Shown: positions 17,872 through 27,159, counted from the first letter of the stretch. The stretch: DNA of 64,000 nucleotides from Bhargavaea massiliensis (GCF_018390575.1 NZ_JAHBCJ010000004.1:198145-262144), one strand, 5' to 3'. Made by a program: numbers and translations. Notes: generated by a model not told the origin, from the sequence alone.

Positions 17872-17899
17872 TTGTGTAAGGGTCGGACACTGCTATAAT
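17872..17899 (+). promoter_or_regulatory. Extended -10 promoter of dxs
   Basis: TGCTATAAT (17891-17899) is a perfect extended -10 element, with a weak TTGTGT -35 at 17872-17877, 16 bases upstream. It lies in the ispA-dxs gap. Confidence 0.6.
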
Positions 17900-17948
17900 G
17901 GACAAAGAATATTTTTACCTATTTTTTTGATAAAGGTGAGTGATGGCG

Positions 17949-19853
17949 ATGGATTTGACCAAGATTTCCGATCCATCCTTCCTGAAGGAACTCGGCAACG
18001 GGGAATTGGAGGCTCTGGCTTCGGATATCCGGTCGTTCCTGATCCGTGAGCTGTCGGCTACCGGCGGCCACATCGGGCCGAATCTCGGAGTCGTTGAGCT
18101 GACAATCGCCCTTCACCGGGCCTTTGACAGCCCGCGGGATAAAATCATTTGGGACGTCGGGCATCAGGCCTACGTCCATAAAATCCTGACCGGCCGTGCG
18201 TGTGATTTCTCCACGCTAAGGAAGTATAGGGGTCTCTGCGGGTTCCCGAAGAGAATCGAGAGCGAGCATGACGTCTGGGAAACCGGGCACAGCTCGACGT
18301 CTCTTTCTGCTGCGATGGGCATGGCGGCTGCGCGTGACATCAAAGACGCGGACAATCATGTGATTCCGGTAATCGGGGACGGCGCGCTGACCGGGGGCAT
18401 GGCGCTCGAAGCGCTGAACCATATCGGATCCGAGCGCACGAACATGACCGTCATCCTGAATGACAATGAAATGTCTATTGCGCCGAATGTCGGTGCGCTC
18501 CACAATGTGCTTGGACGACTGAGGACGGCGGGCAAATACAACAAGGCCAAAGATGAATTGGAGTATCTTCTCAAGAAGATTCCGGCAGTGGGCGGCAAGC
18601 TTGCCTCGACTGCGGAGCGGGTAAAGGACAGTCTCAAATACCTGCTCGTCACCGGTGTCTTTTTCGAGGAGCTCGGCTTTACCTATCTGGGACCGGTGGA
18701 CGGCCACAGTTTCGAAGATCTTGAAGCGAACCTGAACTATGCAAAGAAAATGGAAGGCCCGGTCCTGATTCATGTCCTGACCAAAAAAGGCAAGGGCTTC
18801 CGCCCGGCGGAAGAAGACAAGATCGGCACTTGGCACGGCACGGGACCGTACAAGCTTGAAACGGGCGACCTGATCAAATCCAATTCAAAGGCACCGGGCT
18901 GGAGCGCACTGATTTCCGAGACGCTCCGCCGCATTGCACGCGAAGACAAGCGGATTGTCGCAATCACTCCCGCCATGCCTGTCGGCTCGAAGCTGGAAGG
19001 GTTCGCATCGGAATTTCCGGATCGAATGTTTGACGTCGGCATCGCCGAGCAGCATGCGACGACGATGGCCGCGGGGCTTGCCGTCGAAGAGATGAAGCCG
19101 TTCCTCGCCATCTACTCGACCTTCCTCCAGCGAGCCTATGACCAAGTGCTCCATGACATTGCAAGGCAAAACCTGAATGTTTTTATCGGCATCGACCGTT
19201 CCGGCCTTGTTGGCGCGGACGGAGAGACCCACCAGGGCGTCTTCGACATTGCATTCCTCAGAAGCATGCCGAACCTGACAATCATGATGCCGAAAGATGA
19301 AAATGAGGGCCAGCACATGGTCAGGACAGCCGTCAGCTATGAGGACGGACCGATCGCTCTGCGTTATCCGCGCGGTAACGGTCTCGGGGTACCTCTCGAC
19401 GAAGAGTTGAGAGAGATTCCGATCGGCTCTTGGGAAATGCTCAAGGAAGGCAGCGACGCGGCCATCCTGACATTTGGCACAACGATTCCGATGGCTCTGT
19501 CCGCCGCGGAACGCCTGCGTGAAAAAGGCATCGGTGCTGCTGTCGTCAATGCGCGTTTTATCAAACCATTCGACGAAGAAATGCTGAAAAACCTTCTCGG
19601 AAGAAAAATTCCGCTTGTCACCGTCGAAGAGGCGGTACTGGCCGGCGGCTTCGGAAGCGGGGTCATGGAATTTGCGCATGACCACGGCTTCCACAGTTCG
19701 ATCATTGACCGGATGGGGATTCCGGACAAGTTCATCGAGCATGGAAGCGTTCCCGAGCTGCTTGCGGAAATCGGGATGACAGAAGATGCACTTGTGGAAA
19801 AAGTGGAAGAGCTGGTAGGCCTGTCCCGCCAGAAAGGCTTGCAGGCGCTATGA
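17949..19853 (+). CDS. dxs: 1-deoxy-D-xylulose-5-phosphate synthase
   Basis: Dxs condenses pyruvate and glyceraldehyde-3-phosphate, the first step of the MEP isoprenoid route. The 634-residue thiamine-diphosphate enzyme has the [17 protein letters not shown] start region, the ThDP motif [17 protein letters not shown] (about 139-155) and the transketolase-like domain with [16 protein letters not shown] (about 361). Starts at GTG 17940, ATG 17943 and ATG 17949 are in frame. AAAGGTGAG is best spaced for 17949, which also gives the family N-terminus [13 protein letters not shown]. Confidence 0.97.
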   Translation: MDLTKISDPSFLKELGNGELEALASDIRSFLIRELSATGGHIGPNLGVVELTIALHRAFDSPRDKIIWDVGHQAYVHKILTGRACDFSTLRKYRGLCGFPKRIESEHDVWETGHSSTSLSAAMGMAAARDIKDADNHVIPVIGDGALTGGMALEALNHIGSERTNMTVILNDNEMSIAPNVGALHNVLGRLRTAGKYNKAKDELEYLLKKIPAVGGKLASTAERVKDSLKYLLVTGVFFEELGFTYLGPVDGHSFEDLEANLNYAKKMEGPVLIHVLTKKGKGFRPAEEDKIGTWHGTGPYKLETGDLIKSNSKAPGWSALISETLRRIAREDKRIVAITPAMPVGSKLEGFASEFPDRMFDVGIAEQHATTMAAGLAVEEMKPFLAIYSTFLQRAYDQVLHDIARQNLNVFIGIDRSGLVGADGETHQGVFDIAFLRSMPNLTIMMPKDENEGQHMVRTAVSYEDGPIALRYPRGNGLGVPLDEELREIPIGSWEMLKEGSDAAILTFGTTIPMALSAAERLREKGIGAAVVNARFIKPFDEEMLKNLLGRKIPLVTVEEAVLAGGFGSGVMEFAHDHGFHSSIIDRMGIPDKFIEHGSVPELLAEIGMTEDALVEKVEELVGLSRQKGLQAL

Positions 19854-20671
19854 CGCAGAAAATGCCGAAGGAACGGATAGATGTCCTTTTGACGGAGCGC
19901 GGCTTTTTTGAAACACGCGAACAGGCAAAGCGCGCTGTCATGGCCGGCATCGTTTATTCCGGAGATCGCAGAATGGATAAGCCCGGAGAAAAGATTCCCT
20001 CCGATGCCGACATCCGTGTAAAGGGAAGCGCACAAAAGTATGTGAGCCGGGGCGGCCTGAAGCTCGAAAAGGCCCTCGAGGTGTTTGACGTGAGTGTCGA
20101 GGGCAAATTGGTCCTGGACATCGGCGCATCAACCGGCGGCTTCACCGACTGTGCGCTGCAGAACGGTGCGCACCACAGTTATGCACTCGACGTCGGCTAT
20201 AACCAGCTGGCCTTTAAATTGCGTCAGGATCCGAGGGTGACGGTCATGGAACGGGTCAATTTCCGGCACGCCACCCCCGATCTGTTTACGGAAGGCATGC
20301 CGGAATTCGCGACGATCGACGTCTCATTCATTTCTCTCAGTCTCATTCTGCCTACCTTGAAGACGGTGCTGATTCCGGACGGCGACGTGATTGCCCTCGT
20401 GAAGCCTCAGTTCGAGGCAGGCCGTGAGAATGTCGGGAAGAAAGGGATTGTCCGCGATCCGGCGGTGCATCTTGAAGTTCTGGAACGGACCGCCGGCATG
20501 GCGATATCGAACGGCTTTGGTGTCATCAATGCCTCGTTTTCCCCGGTAACTGGCGGTGAAGGCAATATCGAGTTCCTGTTCCATCTCAGATCGACTGACA
20601 ATCCGGAAATCAGGCTTCCGGAAGGCGCTTTCGCAGAATTGGTGAAAGAAGCCCATAAAACGCTTGATTGA
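19850..20671 (+). CDS. tlyA: TlyA-type rRNA 2'-O-methyltransferase / hemolysin A family
   Basis: The 273-residue protein has an N-terminal S4 RNA-binding domain (about 6-65) and an FtsJ-like SAM methyltransferase domain with [21 protein letters not shown] in parts (about 87-105). Members methylate ribosomal RNA; the B. subtilis orthologue is YqxC. It overlaps dxs by four bases (ATGA) and usually precedes argR-recN, as here. Two terminators follow. Confidence 0.93.
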   Translation: MTQKMPKERIDVLLTERGFFETREQAKRAVMAGIVYSGDRRMDKPGEKIPSDADIRVKGSAQKYVSRGGLKLEKALEVFDVSVEGKLVLDIGASTGGFTDCALQNGAHHSYALDVGYNQLAFKLRQDPRVTVMERVNFRHATPDLFTEGMPEFATIDVSFISLSLILPTLKTVLIPDGDVIALVKPQFEAGRENVGKKGIVRDPAVHLEVLERTAGMAISNGFGVINASFSPVTGGEGNIEFLFHLRSTDNPEIRLPEGAFAELVKEAHKTLD

Positions 20672-20738
20672 CCCCCGAAAGCGGGGGTTTCAGACTGCAG
20701 ACAAAGTGAGTGAATGACTCCTTTATCTGCAGTTTTTT
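20671..20738 (+). terminator. Tandem terminators after tlyA
   Basis: ACCCCC-GAAAGC-GGGGGTTT (20671-20690) is followed by CTGCAGACAAAG (20695-20706) pairing with CTTTATCTGCAG (20721-20732) and TTTTTT. The second hairpin copies the one at 1051, including a similar loop. Confidence 0.85.
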
Positions 20739-20740
20739 CT

Positions 20741-21130
20741 ATTCCTGAAAATCCTTCGGTTGCTGATGATGCCGGATACAAAACGCCTCATATCGCAAAG
20801 GTCATGATTGGTGACGGAATCCGCCCTTGTCTGCCTTACACCGGGCCGCGTGGTTAAAAAGGATATCTGAGAAAAAGTGAGTTCCATTACGATTCCAAGA
20901 AGAATGCCTATATCTGTCCAAACGGACAGGAACTTCGGTATGCGACCACCAATAAGCAAGGCTACCGGAAATACAAGTCCAATGGGGCCAAATGTGCAGG
21001 TTGTCCGCTGCTAGCTCAATGCACGCAGAGCCAGAACCATGTAAAAGTCATCACCCGGCATGTCTGGCAGGACTACCTCGATCAGGCAGAGGCCATCCGG
21101 CTCACCTTTTACCCTAGGAAGTTTATATAG
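20741..21130 (+). pseudogene. IS1182-like transposase, C-terminal remnant
   Basis: One frame reads VADDAGYKTPHIAKVMIGDG..RPCLPYTGP, then an in-frame TAA (20855-20857), then HYDSKKNAYICPNGQELRY...CAGCPLLAQCTQSQNHVKVITRHVW to a TAG at 21128. These are the typical catalytic-core edge and Cys-rich C-terminal blocks of IS1182-family transposases. No start, N-terminal half or terminal inverted repeats are present, and the tail is truncated. It is a dead fragment lying between tlyA and argR. Confidence 0.8.
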
Positions 21131-21133
21131 ATT

Positions 21134-21260
21134 GATTGAAGCGGAGGGTGCTTGACTCCTGCGGGAAAAGCGGGCCAGGCGAGACCCCGCAGGACCTCGC
21201 AGAGGACCGAGGAGGCTCGCGGACCGCCCGCGGAAAGCAAGCACCCGCAGCGGAAATCAA
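21134..21260. repeat. About 127-bp GC-rich dispersed repeat with strong folding potential
   Basis: The element runs from GATTGAAGCGGAGGGTGC (21134) to GCACCCGCAGCGGAAATC (21241-21258); the ends are imperfect inverted repeats (GGGTGC with GCACCC). Inner blocks such as ACTCCTGCGGG with CCCCGCAGGA and GAGGCTCGCGG with CCGCGG can pair. I recall closely similar sequences as common intergenic repeats in Bacillales, often near IS1182 remnants. That is from memory and is not checked here. Confidence 0.7.
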
Positions 21261-21272
21261 CCGGATGCCATA

Positions 21273-21355
21273 GAAATAGCCACCACTCAAATAAACTGAG
21301 TGATGGCTATTTCCGCAGACTTTTTCAGTGGGCTCCCCGAAAGCTGGGGTTTTTT
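21273..21355 (+). terminator. Two hairpins upstream of argR
   Basis: GAAATAGCCACCACTCA (21273-21289) pairs with TGAGTGATGGCTATTTC (21297-21313), followed shortly by TTTTT. A smaller CCCC/GGGG hairpin (21335-21349) ends in six T. They separate the IS remnant from argR. Confidence 0.7.
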
Positions 21356-21421
21356 GTTGTTGCGAAAATTGGATAATGGTACATTCTTATTAGGAAATAT
21401 GCATTCTTCGGAGGGAATAGA

Positions 21422-21871
21422 GTGAGTAAGGGCCAACGGCATATCCGTATACGGGAAATTATCGGACATAATGAAATTGAAACACAAGATGAGCTGGTCG
21501 ACCGGCTCAAACAGGAAGGATTCAATGTGACACAGGCCACCATCTCCAGGGACATCAAAGAACTTCACCTTGTCAAAGTCCCTCTCAGGGACGGCCGCTA
21601 TAAATATAGCCTGCCCGCTGAGCGCAGCTTCGACCCTATGCGCAAGCTGAACCGCGCGTTGACCGATGCGTTTGTGAGCATCGACGGGGCAGGTCATTTT
21701 CTTGTGATGAAGACGCTTCCGGGCAACGCGCATGCGATCGGCTCACTCATCGACCAGATTGAATGGGAGGAAATCCTCGGCACCATCTGCGGGGACGACA
21801 CGTGCCTCATCCTTTGCCGGAATGATGAACAGCGGGAAACGGTGAGGGAAAAGCTGCTCGGCATGCTTTGA
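21422..21871 (+). CDS. argR: Arginine repressor ArgR/AhrC
   Basis: This arginine-sensing transcription factor is 149 residues long: an N-terminal winged helix (about 1-70, with [21 protein letters not shown]) and a C-terminal hexamerisation and arginine-binding domain (about 80-149, with [12 protein letters not shown] and [10 protein letters not shown]). The start is GTG at 21422 after GGAGGG. It is followed by recN as in other bacilli. Its likely targets in this window are the sites before argG (53223-53258). Confidence 0.95.
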   Translation: MSKGQRHIRIREIIGHNEIETQDELVDRLKQEGFNVTQATISRDIKELHLVKVPLRDGRYKYSLPAERSFDPMRKLNRALTDAFVSIDGAGHFLVMKTLPGNAHAIGSLIDQIEWEEILGTICGDDTCLILCRNDEQRETVREKLLGML

Positions 21872-21888
21872 TCAGGGGGTGAATGCCT

Positions 21889-23580
21889 GTGCTGAGAGAA
21901 CTGACTATCAAGAATTTTGCCATCATCCGAGACCTGTCAATCAGCTTCGATAACGGGCTGACCGTCCTGACCGGAGAAACGGGTGCCGGCAAATCCATCA
22001 TCATTGATGCCGTACAGCTTCTGGCTGGCGGCAGGGGTTCAAGTGAATTCATCCGGCACGGGGAGAAAAAAGCCGAGCTGGAAGGAATGTTCGAGGTGTC
22101 GCACCGCGCCCATCCGGTATTCCGGAAACTTGAAGAATCCGGCATCCCGTCTGATGACGAGGGGACGGTGATCTTGAGACGGGATATTTCCGCTTCCGGA
22201 AAAAGCACATGCCGGGTAAACGGCAAGCTGGTCACCCTTGCGATCCTCCGCGAAGTCGGAGCTGCGCTCATCGATATCCACGGCCAGCATGAAACTCAGG
22301 AACTGATGGATGAGCAGCGCCATGTACTTCTCTTGGATCAGTTCGGCTGGGGAACGATCGGAGACGCCAAGGAAAGCTATGCCTCGCTCTACGACCGGTA
22401 TGTCAAGCTGAAAAGGCGGCTTACGCGGTACGATGAGTCCGAGCAGCAAGTGGCGCACCGGATCGATTTGTATCGGTTCCAAGTGACGGAAATCGATGAA
22501 GCCGGCTTCTACGAGGGGGAAGAAGAAGAGCTGGAGGAAGAACGGACACGCCTGAAAAATTTCAACGCGATTTTTGAGCGGGTATCTTCTGCCTATGAGG
22601 CGATCCAGGGCGAGTCGAGAGGACTAGACTGGACAGGTGCCGCCATGAGCGATCTTGAACATGCCGCGGAAGTCGACCCGCAGGCCGGGGAATTTGCAAC
22701 TTCCGTCTCCGATGCATTTTATACCCTGCAGGAAACCGCCTTTTCTCTGAAAAATATGCTGGACGGCATGGAGTTTGATCCGAACCGGCTCGACGAAGTG
22801 GAGCACCGGCTCGCGCTGCTTCAGACGATGAAGAGGAAATATGGCGGGACAGTTGGAGAGATTTTGGCATACCGCGATAAAATTGCCGAAGAGCTTGAAA
22901 AGCTCCTGAACCGGGACGAGCGGCTCCAGGACGAACGGAAAGAAGTCGAGTCGCTCGAAGCCGATCTCGCTGTTGAAGCGGGAGAGCTGGCCGAACTCAG
23001 AAGAGAAGCCGCAGTCCGGCTGGCTGAAGCCATCCACAGCCAGCTGTCCGAGTTGTATATGGAAAAAGCACAGTTTACCGTGGAGTTCAGGAAACGCAGC
23101 CAGTTTGACAGGAACGGGTCAGAGGACGTCATTTTCCTCATATCCGCCAACGTCGGGGAGCCGCCCAAGCCGCTCGCCAAAGTCGCATCCGGCGGAGAAC
23201 TTTCCAGGGTAATGCTGGCGCTCAAAACCATTTTCTCAAAACACCAGGAAGTCACGTCAATCATCTTTGACGAGGTGGATACCGGCGTCAGCGGCCGCGT
23301 CGCACAGGCCATCGCCGAAAAAATCGCGATGATCTCAATGAACTCACAGGTGCTTTGCATTTCCCACCTTCCCCAGGTCGCTGCAATGGCGGACCATCAC
23401 CTGTTTATCCGGAAGGAAGTCGCGGGTGACCGCACGACCACTTCCGTCAAGGAATTGGAAGGAATGGAACGCACCGAAGAATTGAGCAGGATGATGACCG
23501 GTGCCGAAATGACCGACCTGACAAAACGGCACGCAGAAGAACTGCTCGTCATGGCGGAAGGCCGGAAAAAAGAAATATGA
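21889..23580 (+). CDS. recN: DNA repair protein RecN
   Basis: RecN is an SMC-like ATPase recruited to DNA double-strand breaks. The 563-residue protein has Walker A GETGAGKS (about 29-36), two long coiled-coil halves, and the C-terminal signature ASGGELSRVMLALK with Walker B TSIIFDEVDTGVSG. ATG 21883 and GTG 21889 are both in frame. AGGGGGTG is too close to the ATG, and GTG gives the family start MLRELTIKNFAII, so GTG is preferred. Confidence 0.95.
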   Translation: MLRELTIKNFAIIRDLSISFDNGLTVLTGETGAGKSIIIDAVQLLAGGRGSSEFIRHGEKKAELEGMFEVSHRAHPVFRKLEESGIPSDDEGTVILRRDISASGKSTCRVNGKLVTLAILREVGAALIDIHGQHETQELMDEQRHVLLLDQFGWGTIGDAKESYASLYDRYVKLKRRLTRYDESEQQVAHRIDLYRFQVTEIDEAGFYEGEEEELEEERTRLKNFNAIFERVSSAYEAIQGESRGLDWTGAAMSDLEHAAEVDPQAGEFATSVSDAFYTLQETAFSLKNMLDGMEFDPNRLDEVEHRLALLQTMKRKYGGTVGEILAYRDKIAEELEKLLNRDERLQDERKEVESLEADLAVEAGELAELRREAAVRLAEAIHSQLSELYMEKAQFTVEFRKRSQFDRNGSEDVIFLISANVGEPPKPLAKVASGGELSRVMLALKTIFSKHQEVTSIIFDEVDTGVSGRVAQAIAEKIAMISMNSQVLCISHLPQVAAMADHHLFIRKEVAGDRTTTSVKELEGMERTEELSRMMTGAEMTDLTKRHAEELLVMAEGRKKEI

Positions 23581-23599
23581 TCTTGGAATAAATAACGGA

Positions 23600-23647
23600 C
23601 TCCCCCTGTCCGCAAGCCATTTTTGGCTGCGGACAGGGGGAGTTTTT
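23600..23647 (+). terminator. Strong terminator of recN
   Basis: CTCCCCCTGTCCGCAAGCCA pairs almost fully with TGGCTGCGGACAGGGGGAG across a TTTT loop and ends in TTTTT. Confidence 0.92.
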
Positions 23648-23671
23648 AAATCCAATGGAAGACGCCGGCTG

Positions 23672-23791
23672 TTTCGTCATTCATGGAGAAGATTTCGTCA
23701 TTCCTGCTCCCGATTTCACCATTTGACCCCCGCAATTTCATCCCCCGTCGGGACAGACGGAGTGACAAAACCATCCGGCGGAATGACGAAA
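23672..23791. repeat. 21-bp-pitch array, TTTCGTCATT family, degenerate
   Basis: Direct copies start at 23672, 23693, 23714 (TTTCACCATT) and 23736 (TTTCATCCCC, weak). Inverted copies start at 23761 (AGTGACAAAA) and 23782 (AATGACGAAA). The pitch is 21 bp except for one 22-bp step. It is more worn than the arrays at 1149 and 57483. The rest of the 23581-24041 gap holds the recN terminator, the spoIVB promoter and about 160 bp of AT-rich sequence in which I see nothing else. Confidence 0.8.
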
Positions 23792-23951
23792 TCGACTGTC
23801 CATCTGTCCGACGGTCAAAAATTTTACTCGAAATTTACGTCACATTTGGCCTTAGTTTGTGCATATTAACCGAAATGCATCAATCTTCATTTTAAATTTC
23901 ACCAAATCTGCCGGCTTCAAAGATAAAACCGCATGAAGTCGGCACATTTCA

Positions 23952-23980
23952 GCATACACGGATTCTCATGCTACATTATA
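23952..23980 (+). promoter_or_regulatory. Sigma-G/sigma-F-like promoter of spoIVB
   Basis: GCATA (23952-23956) and CATTATA (23974-23980) are 17 bases apart. The B. subtilis sigma-G consensus is GHATR, about 18 bases, CATNHTA; both elements match fully. spoIVB is a forespore gene of sigma-F and sigma-G in B. subtilis, which supports the call. Confidence 0.6.
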
Positions 23981-24041
23981 CCGGACATAAGAAAACCGGC
24001 CGGACACATAGTAACGATATAACAGCACGAGGAGGTGAACC

Positions 24042-25004
24042 ATGAGATGGATTAGCCGGAAGCTGATGCTGCCCGCACTGTTCGCCCTTCTGTTTTTATC
24101 AGGTGTCTCAGGTGCGGCAGCAGACGGACCGAAGACCCTGATTCCGATGGGGCACTCAATCGGCATCCATCTGGAACTGGGCATGCTCATCGTCACGGAT
24201 GATGTCCTGGTCGCAGACGGGCAGTGGCTAAAAGCGGGGGATATCGTTAAAACACTCGACGGAAAACCAGTCAGCACGATTCAGGACATCACAAAAGCCG
24301 CAAAAGCAACAGGGGGAGCAGAAGCGGTACTTGCAATCGAACGTGAAGGCGCTGAACTGGAAATAGGAGCATCCAAAAAGGAACTCCTTACACTGCATTC
24401 CTTTATCCGGGAGAGGACGGAAGGAATCGGCACTCTGACGTATGTGGATCCCGAGACAGGCGAATACGGCGCACTGGGCCACCAGATCATTGACCGGACG
24501 CTGGACGGAGCACCGCCATTTTCAGGCGGTTCAATCTTCCTGGCAGATGTTGAACAGATCAAAAAGAGCGAGCCGGGTAAGCCGGGATACAAAATTTCTT
24601 CGATTGAATCCGGTCATCAGCTCCTGGGCGACATCCGTCAAAATGAGATCTATGGAATATTCGGCAAATGGTCGTCATCGTTAACAGGAGCATTCCCGAA
24701 ACCATTGGAGATTATGCGGCCGGCAGAGATCCGTGAAGGGGAAGCGGATATCTATACAACCATCAGAGGCACAGAGATCGACAAGTACAGCATCAAGATA
24801 ACGGCTGCGGCGGATGACGTGTTCCGATTTACCGTAACGGACAAGAAACTGATTGAAAAGACGGGCGGAATTCTCCAGGGAATGAGCGGAAGCCCGATTA
24901 TTCAGGAGGGAAAATTCGCAGGTGTCGTGACGCATATGTTTGTCGAGGAACCCCTGAAAGGGGCAGCTCTTCCCGTCGAAGAGATGACAAAACGAAAACC
25001 ATAG
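24042..25004 (+). CDS. spoIVB: SpoIVB peptidase, short form
   Basis: SpoIVB is a forespore-secreted serine peptidase that triggers pro-sigma-K processing. The protein has 320 residues against about 426 in B. subtilis. It has a signal peptide or anchor (about 7-26), a short PDZ-like part (about 36-105) and the S55 peptidase domain. Candidate triad residues remain: His147 in GALGHQI, Asp267 in VTDKK and Ser284 in QGMSGSPIIQ. The N-terminal region is shortened, and the C-terminal GYG-IEWM-type tail is replaced. RBS GGAGGTG. A sigma-G-like promoter precedes it and spo0A follows. Confidence 0.92.
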   Translation: MRWISRKLMLPALFALLFLSGVSGAAADGPKTLIPMGHSIGIHLELGMLIVTDDVLVADGQWLKAGDIVKTLDGKPVSTIQDITKAAKATGGAEAVLAIEREGAELEIGASKKELLTLHSFIRERTEGIGTLTYVDPETGEYGALGHQIIDRTLDGAPPFSGGSIFLADVEQIKKSEPGKPGYKISSIESGHQLLGDIRQNEIYGIFGKWSSSLTGAFPKPLEIMRPAEIREGEADIYTTIRGTEIDKYSIKITAAADDVFRFTVTDKKLIEKTGGILQGMSGSPIIQEGKFAGVVTHMFVEEPLKGAALPVEEMTKRKP

Positions 25005-25016
25005 AAAATTATGTTG

Positions 25017-25052
25017 GCCATACCTACTGAGGTATGGCTTTTTCCTTTTTTT
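25017..25052 (+). terminator. Terminator of spoIVB
   Basis: GCCATACC (25017-25024) pairs with GGTATGGC (25031-25038), followed by a T-rich tract. Confidence 0.85.
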
Positions 25053-25098
25053 GCATTACAATAAAGGAGGAACTACAATCTTTGGAATTGTGGGATTC

Positions 25099-25175
25099 CG
25101 TCGAAACATGTCGGAAATATCGTTCATGAGTCTCATTTTATGATTTGCTGCAGGTGTAAACGGTAGGATGTCGAA
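25099..25175 (+). promoter_or_regulatory. Possible 0A-box cluster and leader upstream of spo0A
   Basis: Three sites resemble the Spo0A box TGTCGAA: CGTCGAA (25099-25105), TGTCGGA (25110-25116) and an exact TGTCGAA (25169-25175). They would fit autoregulation, which is known for spo0A. The same leader holds AAAGGAGG (25064-25070) before a possible 15-codon TTG-started ORF (25082-25129); that ORF is only a suggestion. Confidence 0.4.
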
Positions 25176-25230
25176 CTTTATTCAACAGGCTGCGGATCAG
25201 GGTTTGCTTTTTAAAAGGGGGAAATTCACA

Positions 25231-26019
25231 TTGGAAAAAATTAAAGTTGCAGTGGCAGATGATAACCGGGAACTCGTAAGGACAATGCTGATTTATTTCG
25301 AGAACCATCCCGAAATCGAAGTGGTTGGCACGGCCGCAAACGGAAAGCTGTGCCTGAACATGCTTGAAGAAACCAAACCGGATGTACTGCTCCTGGACAT
25401 TATCATGCCGCACTTGGATGGTATTGGAGTCCTGGAGGAACTTCAGGCCAACGGCAGCGCGGGGGATATGAATATTATCATGCTGACAGCGTTCGGCCAG
25501 GAGGAGATCATGAAGCAGGCCGCAGATCTCGGCGCTTCCTACTTTATCCTTAAGCCATTTGAATTCGACCGTCTCGTCCACCAAATCCTTCAAATGAAAA
25601 ATGGGCGTCAGCTGAAATCAAGCTCCCATGCCGTGGAGCCGGGCAAACAGCAGACACTCAGCAAAAAAGCGATTGACACAGCGATCACAGCAATTATTAA
25701 AGAAATCGGGGTTCCTGCACACATCAAGGGGTACGCATTTCTGCGGGAAGCCATCACGATGGTGTACCACGACGTCGACCTGCTCGGGTCTGTCACAAAA
25801 GTCCTGTATCCGGAAATCGCCGAGAAGTTCAACACGACACCTTCCCGTGTGGAAAGGGCGATCCGCCATGCAATCGAAGTTGCCTGGAACCGTGGGAACT
25901 ACGAAGTCATTTCGAAAATGTTCGGCTATACGGTCCACCATATGAAGAGCAAACCGACCAATTCGGAATTCATTGCGATGGTCTCTGACCGGCTCCGTCT
26001 GGAATTCATGACCGCTTAA
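25231..26019 (+). CDS. spo0A: Sporulation response regulator Spo0A
   Basis: Spo0A is the phosphorelay-controlled master regulator of sporulation entry. The 262-residue protein has a receiver domain with [11 protein letters not shown], the phospho-acceptor in [12 protein letters not shown] (about Asp56) and [10 protein letters not shown], and the Spo0A-specific DNA-binding domain (about 145-262, with [17 protein letters not shown] and [17 protein letters not shown]). The start is TTG at 25231 after AAAAGGGGG. All key residues are intact, in contrast to the trimmed spoIIIA genes. Confidence 0.96.
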   Translation: MEKIKVAVADDNRELVRTMLIYFENHPEIEVVGTAANGKLCLNMLEETKPDVLLLDIIMPHLDGIGVLEELQANGSAGDMNIIMLTAFGQEEIMKQAADLGASYFILKPFEFDRLVHQILQMKNGRQLKSSSHAVEPGKQQTLSKKAIDTAITAIIKEIGVPAHIKGYAFLREAITMVYHDVDLLGSVTKVLYPEIAEKFNTTPSRVERAIRHAIEVAWNRGNYEVISKMFGYTVHHMKSKPTNSEFIAMVSDRLRLEFMTA

Positions 26020-26055
26020 TAGAAAACCGCATTCATACCGGCACTTGCCGACACG

Positions 26056-26086
26056 AGCCACCCGGAACATCCGGGTGGCTTTTTCC
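26056..26086 (+). terminator. Terminator of spo0A
   Basis: AGCCACCCGGA (26056-26066) pairs with TCCGGGTGGCT (26070-26080), followed by TTTT. Confidence 0.9.
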
Positions 26087-26182
26087 GTTTTATAGGGATA
26101 GCAGGTGCTGCAAGAGGCTGGGCCGTTTTCAATCCTGGCTACAGGGGAAAAGGCTGATAGGATGCCAGAAAGGGTGAAACAC

Positions 26183-26902
26183 ATGAGAAAAGTGTATGCG
26201 CATAGGGGGGCTTCGGGGTATGCGTTCGAAAACACGCTCAAGGCGTTTGAGAAGGCGGTCGGAATTGGTGCGGACGGCATCGAGACCGATCTCCAGCTGA
26301 CCAAGGACGGTGTTCCGGTCATCATCCATGATGCTGACCTGTACCGGGTCACCGGAGTGAGAAAGTTCATCACAGAACTGACATTTGAGGAGTTGAGGAA
26401 ACTGAATGTCGGCAGGAACCGGTGGAAGAGGCTGTTCGGCAAGCCGGTGATGACGTTCCGTGAATTTATGGATTGGGCATATGCCGCCGGCGCCCCTCCT
26501 CTCAACATTGAGCTGAAAGAAACATTCCTGGACCAATCTGAAGCTGTCGAACAAGTCGTCATGGCCGTAAAAGGCTACCCGGATCTTCATTTTTCCTCTT
26601 TTCACTACCCCCTGCTGATGCGGGTGAAGCAGACCGATCCGGGTGCCGAGACAGCGCTGATTGCGACCAAGAAATCGCGCTGGGATCATCTCGGGGTATA
26701 CGAAAGCGCAGACGGCTTCCACATTCACAAGCGCCTTTGGTCCGGCAAATACCTAAAAGCCATCGAGCGGGAAGGCAAATTCGCCAGAGTTTATGCAGTC
26801 GACGGCACAGAACCGTTTATCCCGAAACCTGAGCCCTTTATCCGCGGGTGGATCACCGACTTCCCGGACGCAGTCAAAAAAGCCATGCAAAAAGGTTCCT
26901 GA
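26183..26902 (+). CDS. yqiK: Glycerophosphodiester phosphodiesterase, cytoplasmic
   Basis: This enzyme hydrolyses glycerophosphodiesters to glycerol-3-phosphate and an alcohol. The 239-residue protein has the GDPD motifs AHRGASGYAFENT (catalytic His about 7), GIETDLQLTKDGVPVIIHD and NIELKE. There is no signal peptide if ATG 26183 is used, which has AGGGTG at a good distance; an upstream ATG (26162) is less likely. It lies after spo0A as in B. subtilis yqiK. Confidence 0.92.
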   Translation: MRKVYAHRGASGYAFENTLKAFEKAVGIGADGIETDLQLTKDGVPVIIHDADLYRVTGVRKFITELTFEELRKLNVGRNRWKRLFGKPVMTFREFMDWAYAAGAPPLNIELKETFLDQSEAVEQVVMAVKGYPDLHFSSFHYPLLMRVKQTDPGAETALIATKKSRWDHLGVYESADGFHIHKRLWSGKYLKAIEREGKFARVYAVDGTEPFIPKPEPFIRGWITDFPDAVKKAMQKGS

Positions 26903-26928
26903 CTCAAAGTCAGGAACCTTTAGTTTTT
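26892..26928. terminator. Bidirectional terminator between yqiK and yqzF
   Basis: AAGGTTCCTGACT and AGTCAGGAACCTT form a 13-bp stem with a three-base loop and T-rich flanks on both strands, between convergent genes. Confidence 0.85.
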
Positions 26929-27159
26929 GCGCTTGAACCGGTCTTTCGGTATTTTACCGTTCCGCTGATCTCTTCTGAACAGGAAACCTGCGAAGAATCC
27001 GATGCAAAGAATCAGGATAACGAGTCCGAACAGGAATTGGAGCCAGACGGGGAAACCGGATGCCTGGACGCCAAACAGCGCATCACGCATCAATTTGATT
27101 CCCCATGCGGCACCGATGCCCGGAATGAGCAGAACGATGAAGGCGGCGAGCCGCTGCAT
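26920..27159 (-). CDS. yqzF: DUF2627 membrane protein YqzF
   Basis: The 79-residue protein has two membrane helices (about 4-22 and 38-60) and a strongly basic C-terminus. Family function is unknown; it is commonly found beside bkdR, as here. The ATG at 27159 follows a GGGAGAGAT-type site on the minus strand. A longer upstream frame lacks support because it runs into the bkdR promoter. Confidence 0.85.
   Translation of the reverse strand: MQRLAAFIVLLIPGIGAAWGIKLMRDALFGVQASGFPVWLQFLFGLVILILCIGFFAGFLFRRDQRNGKIPKDRFKRKN

Noticed and set aside
25066-25090. Sigma-H-like promoter before spo0A
   Set aside because: AGGAACT and GAAT elements are present, but the spacer is much too short for sigma-H.
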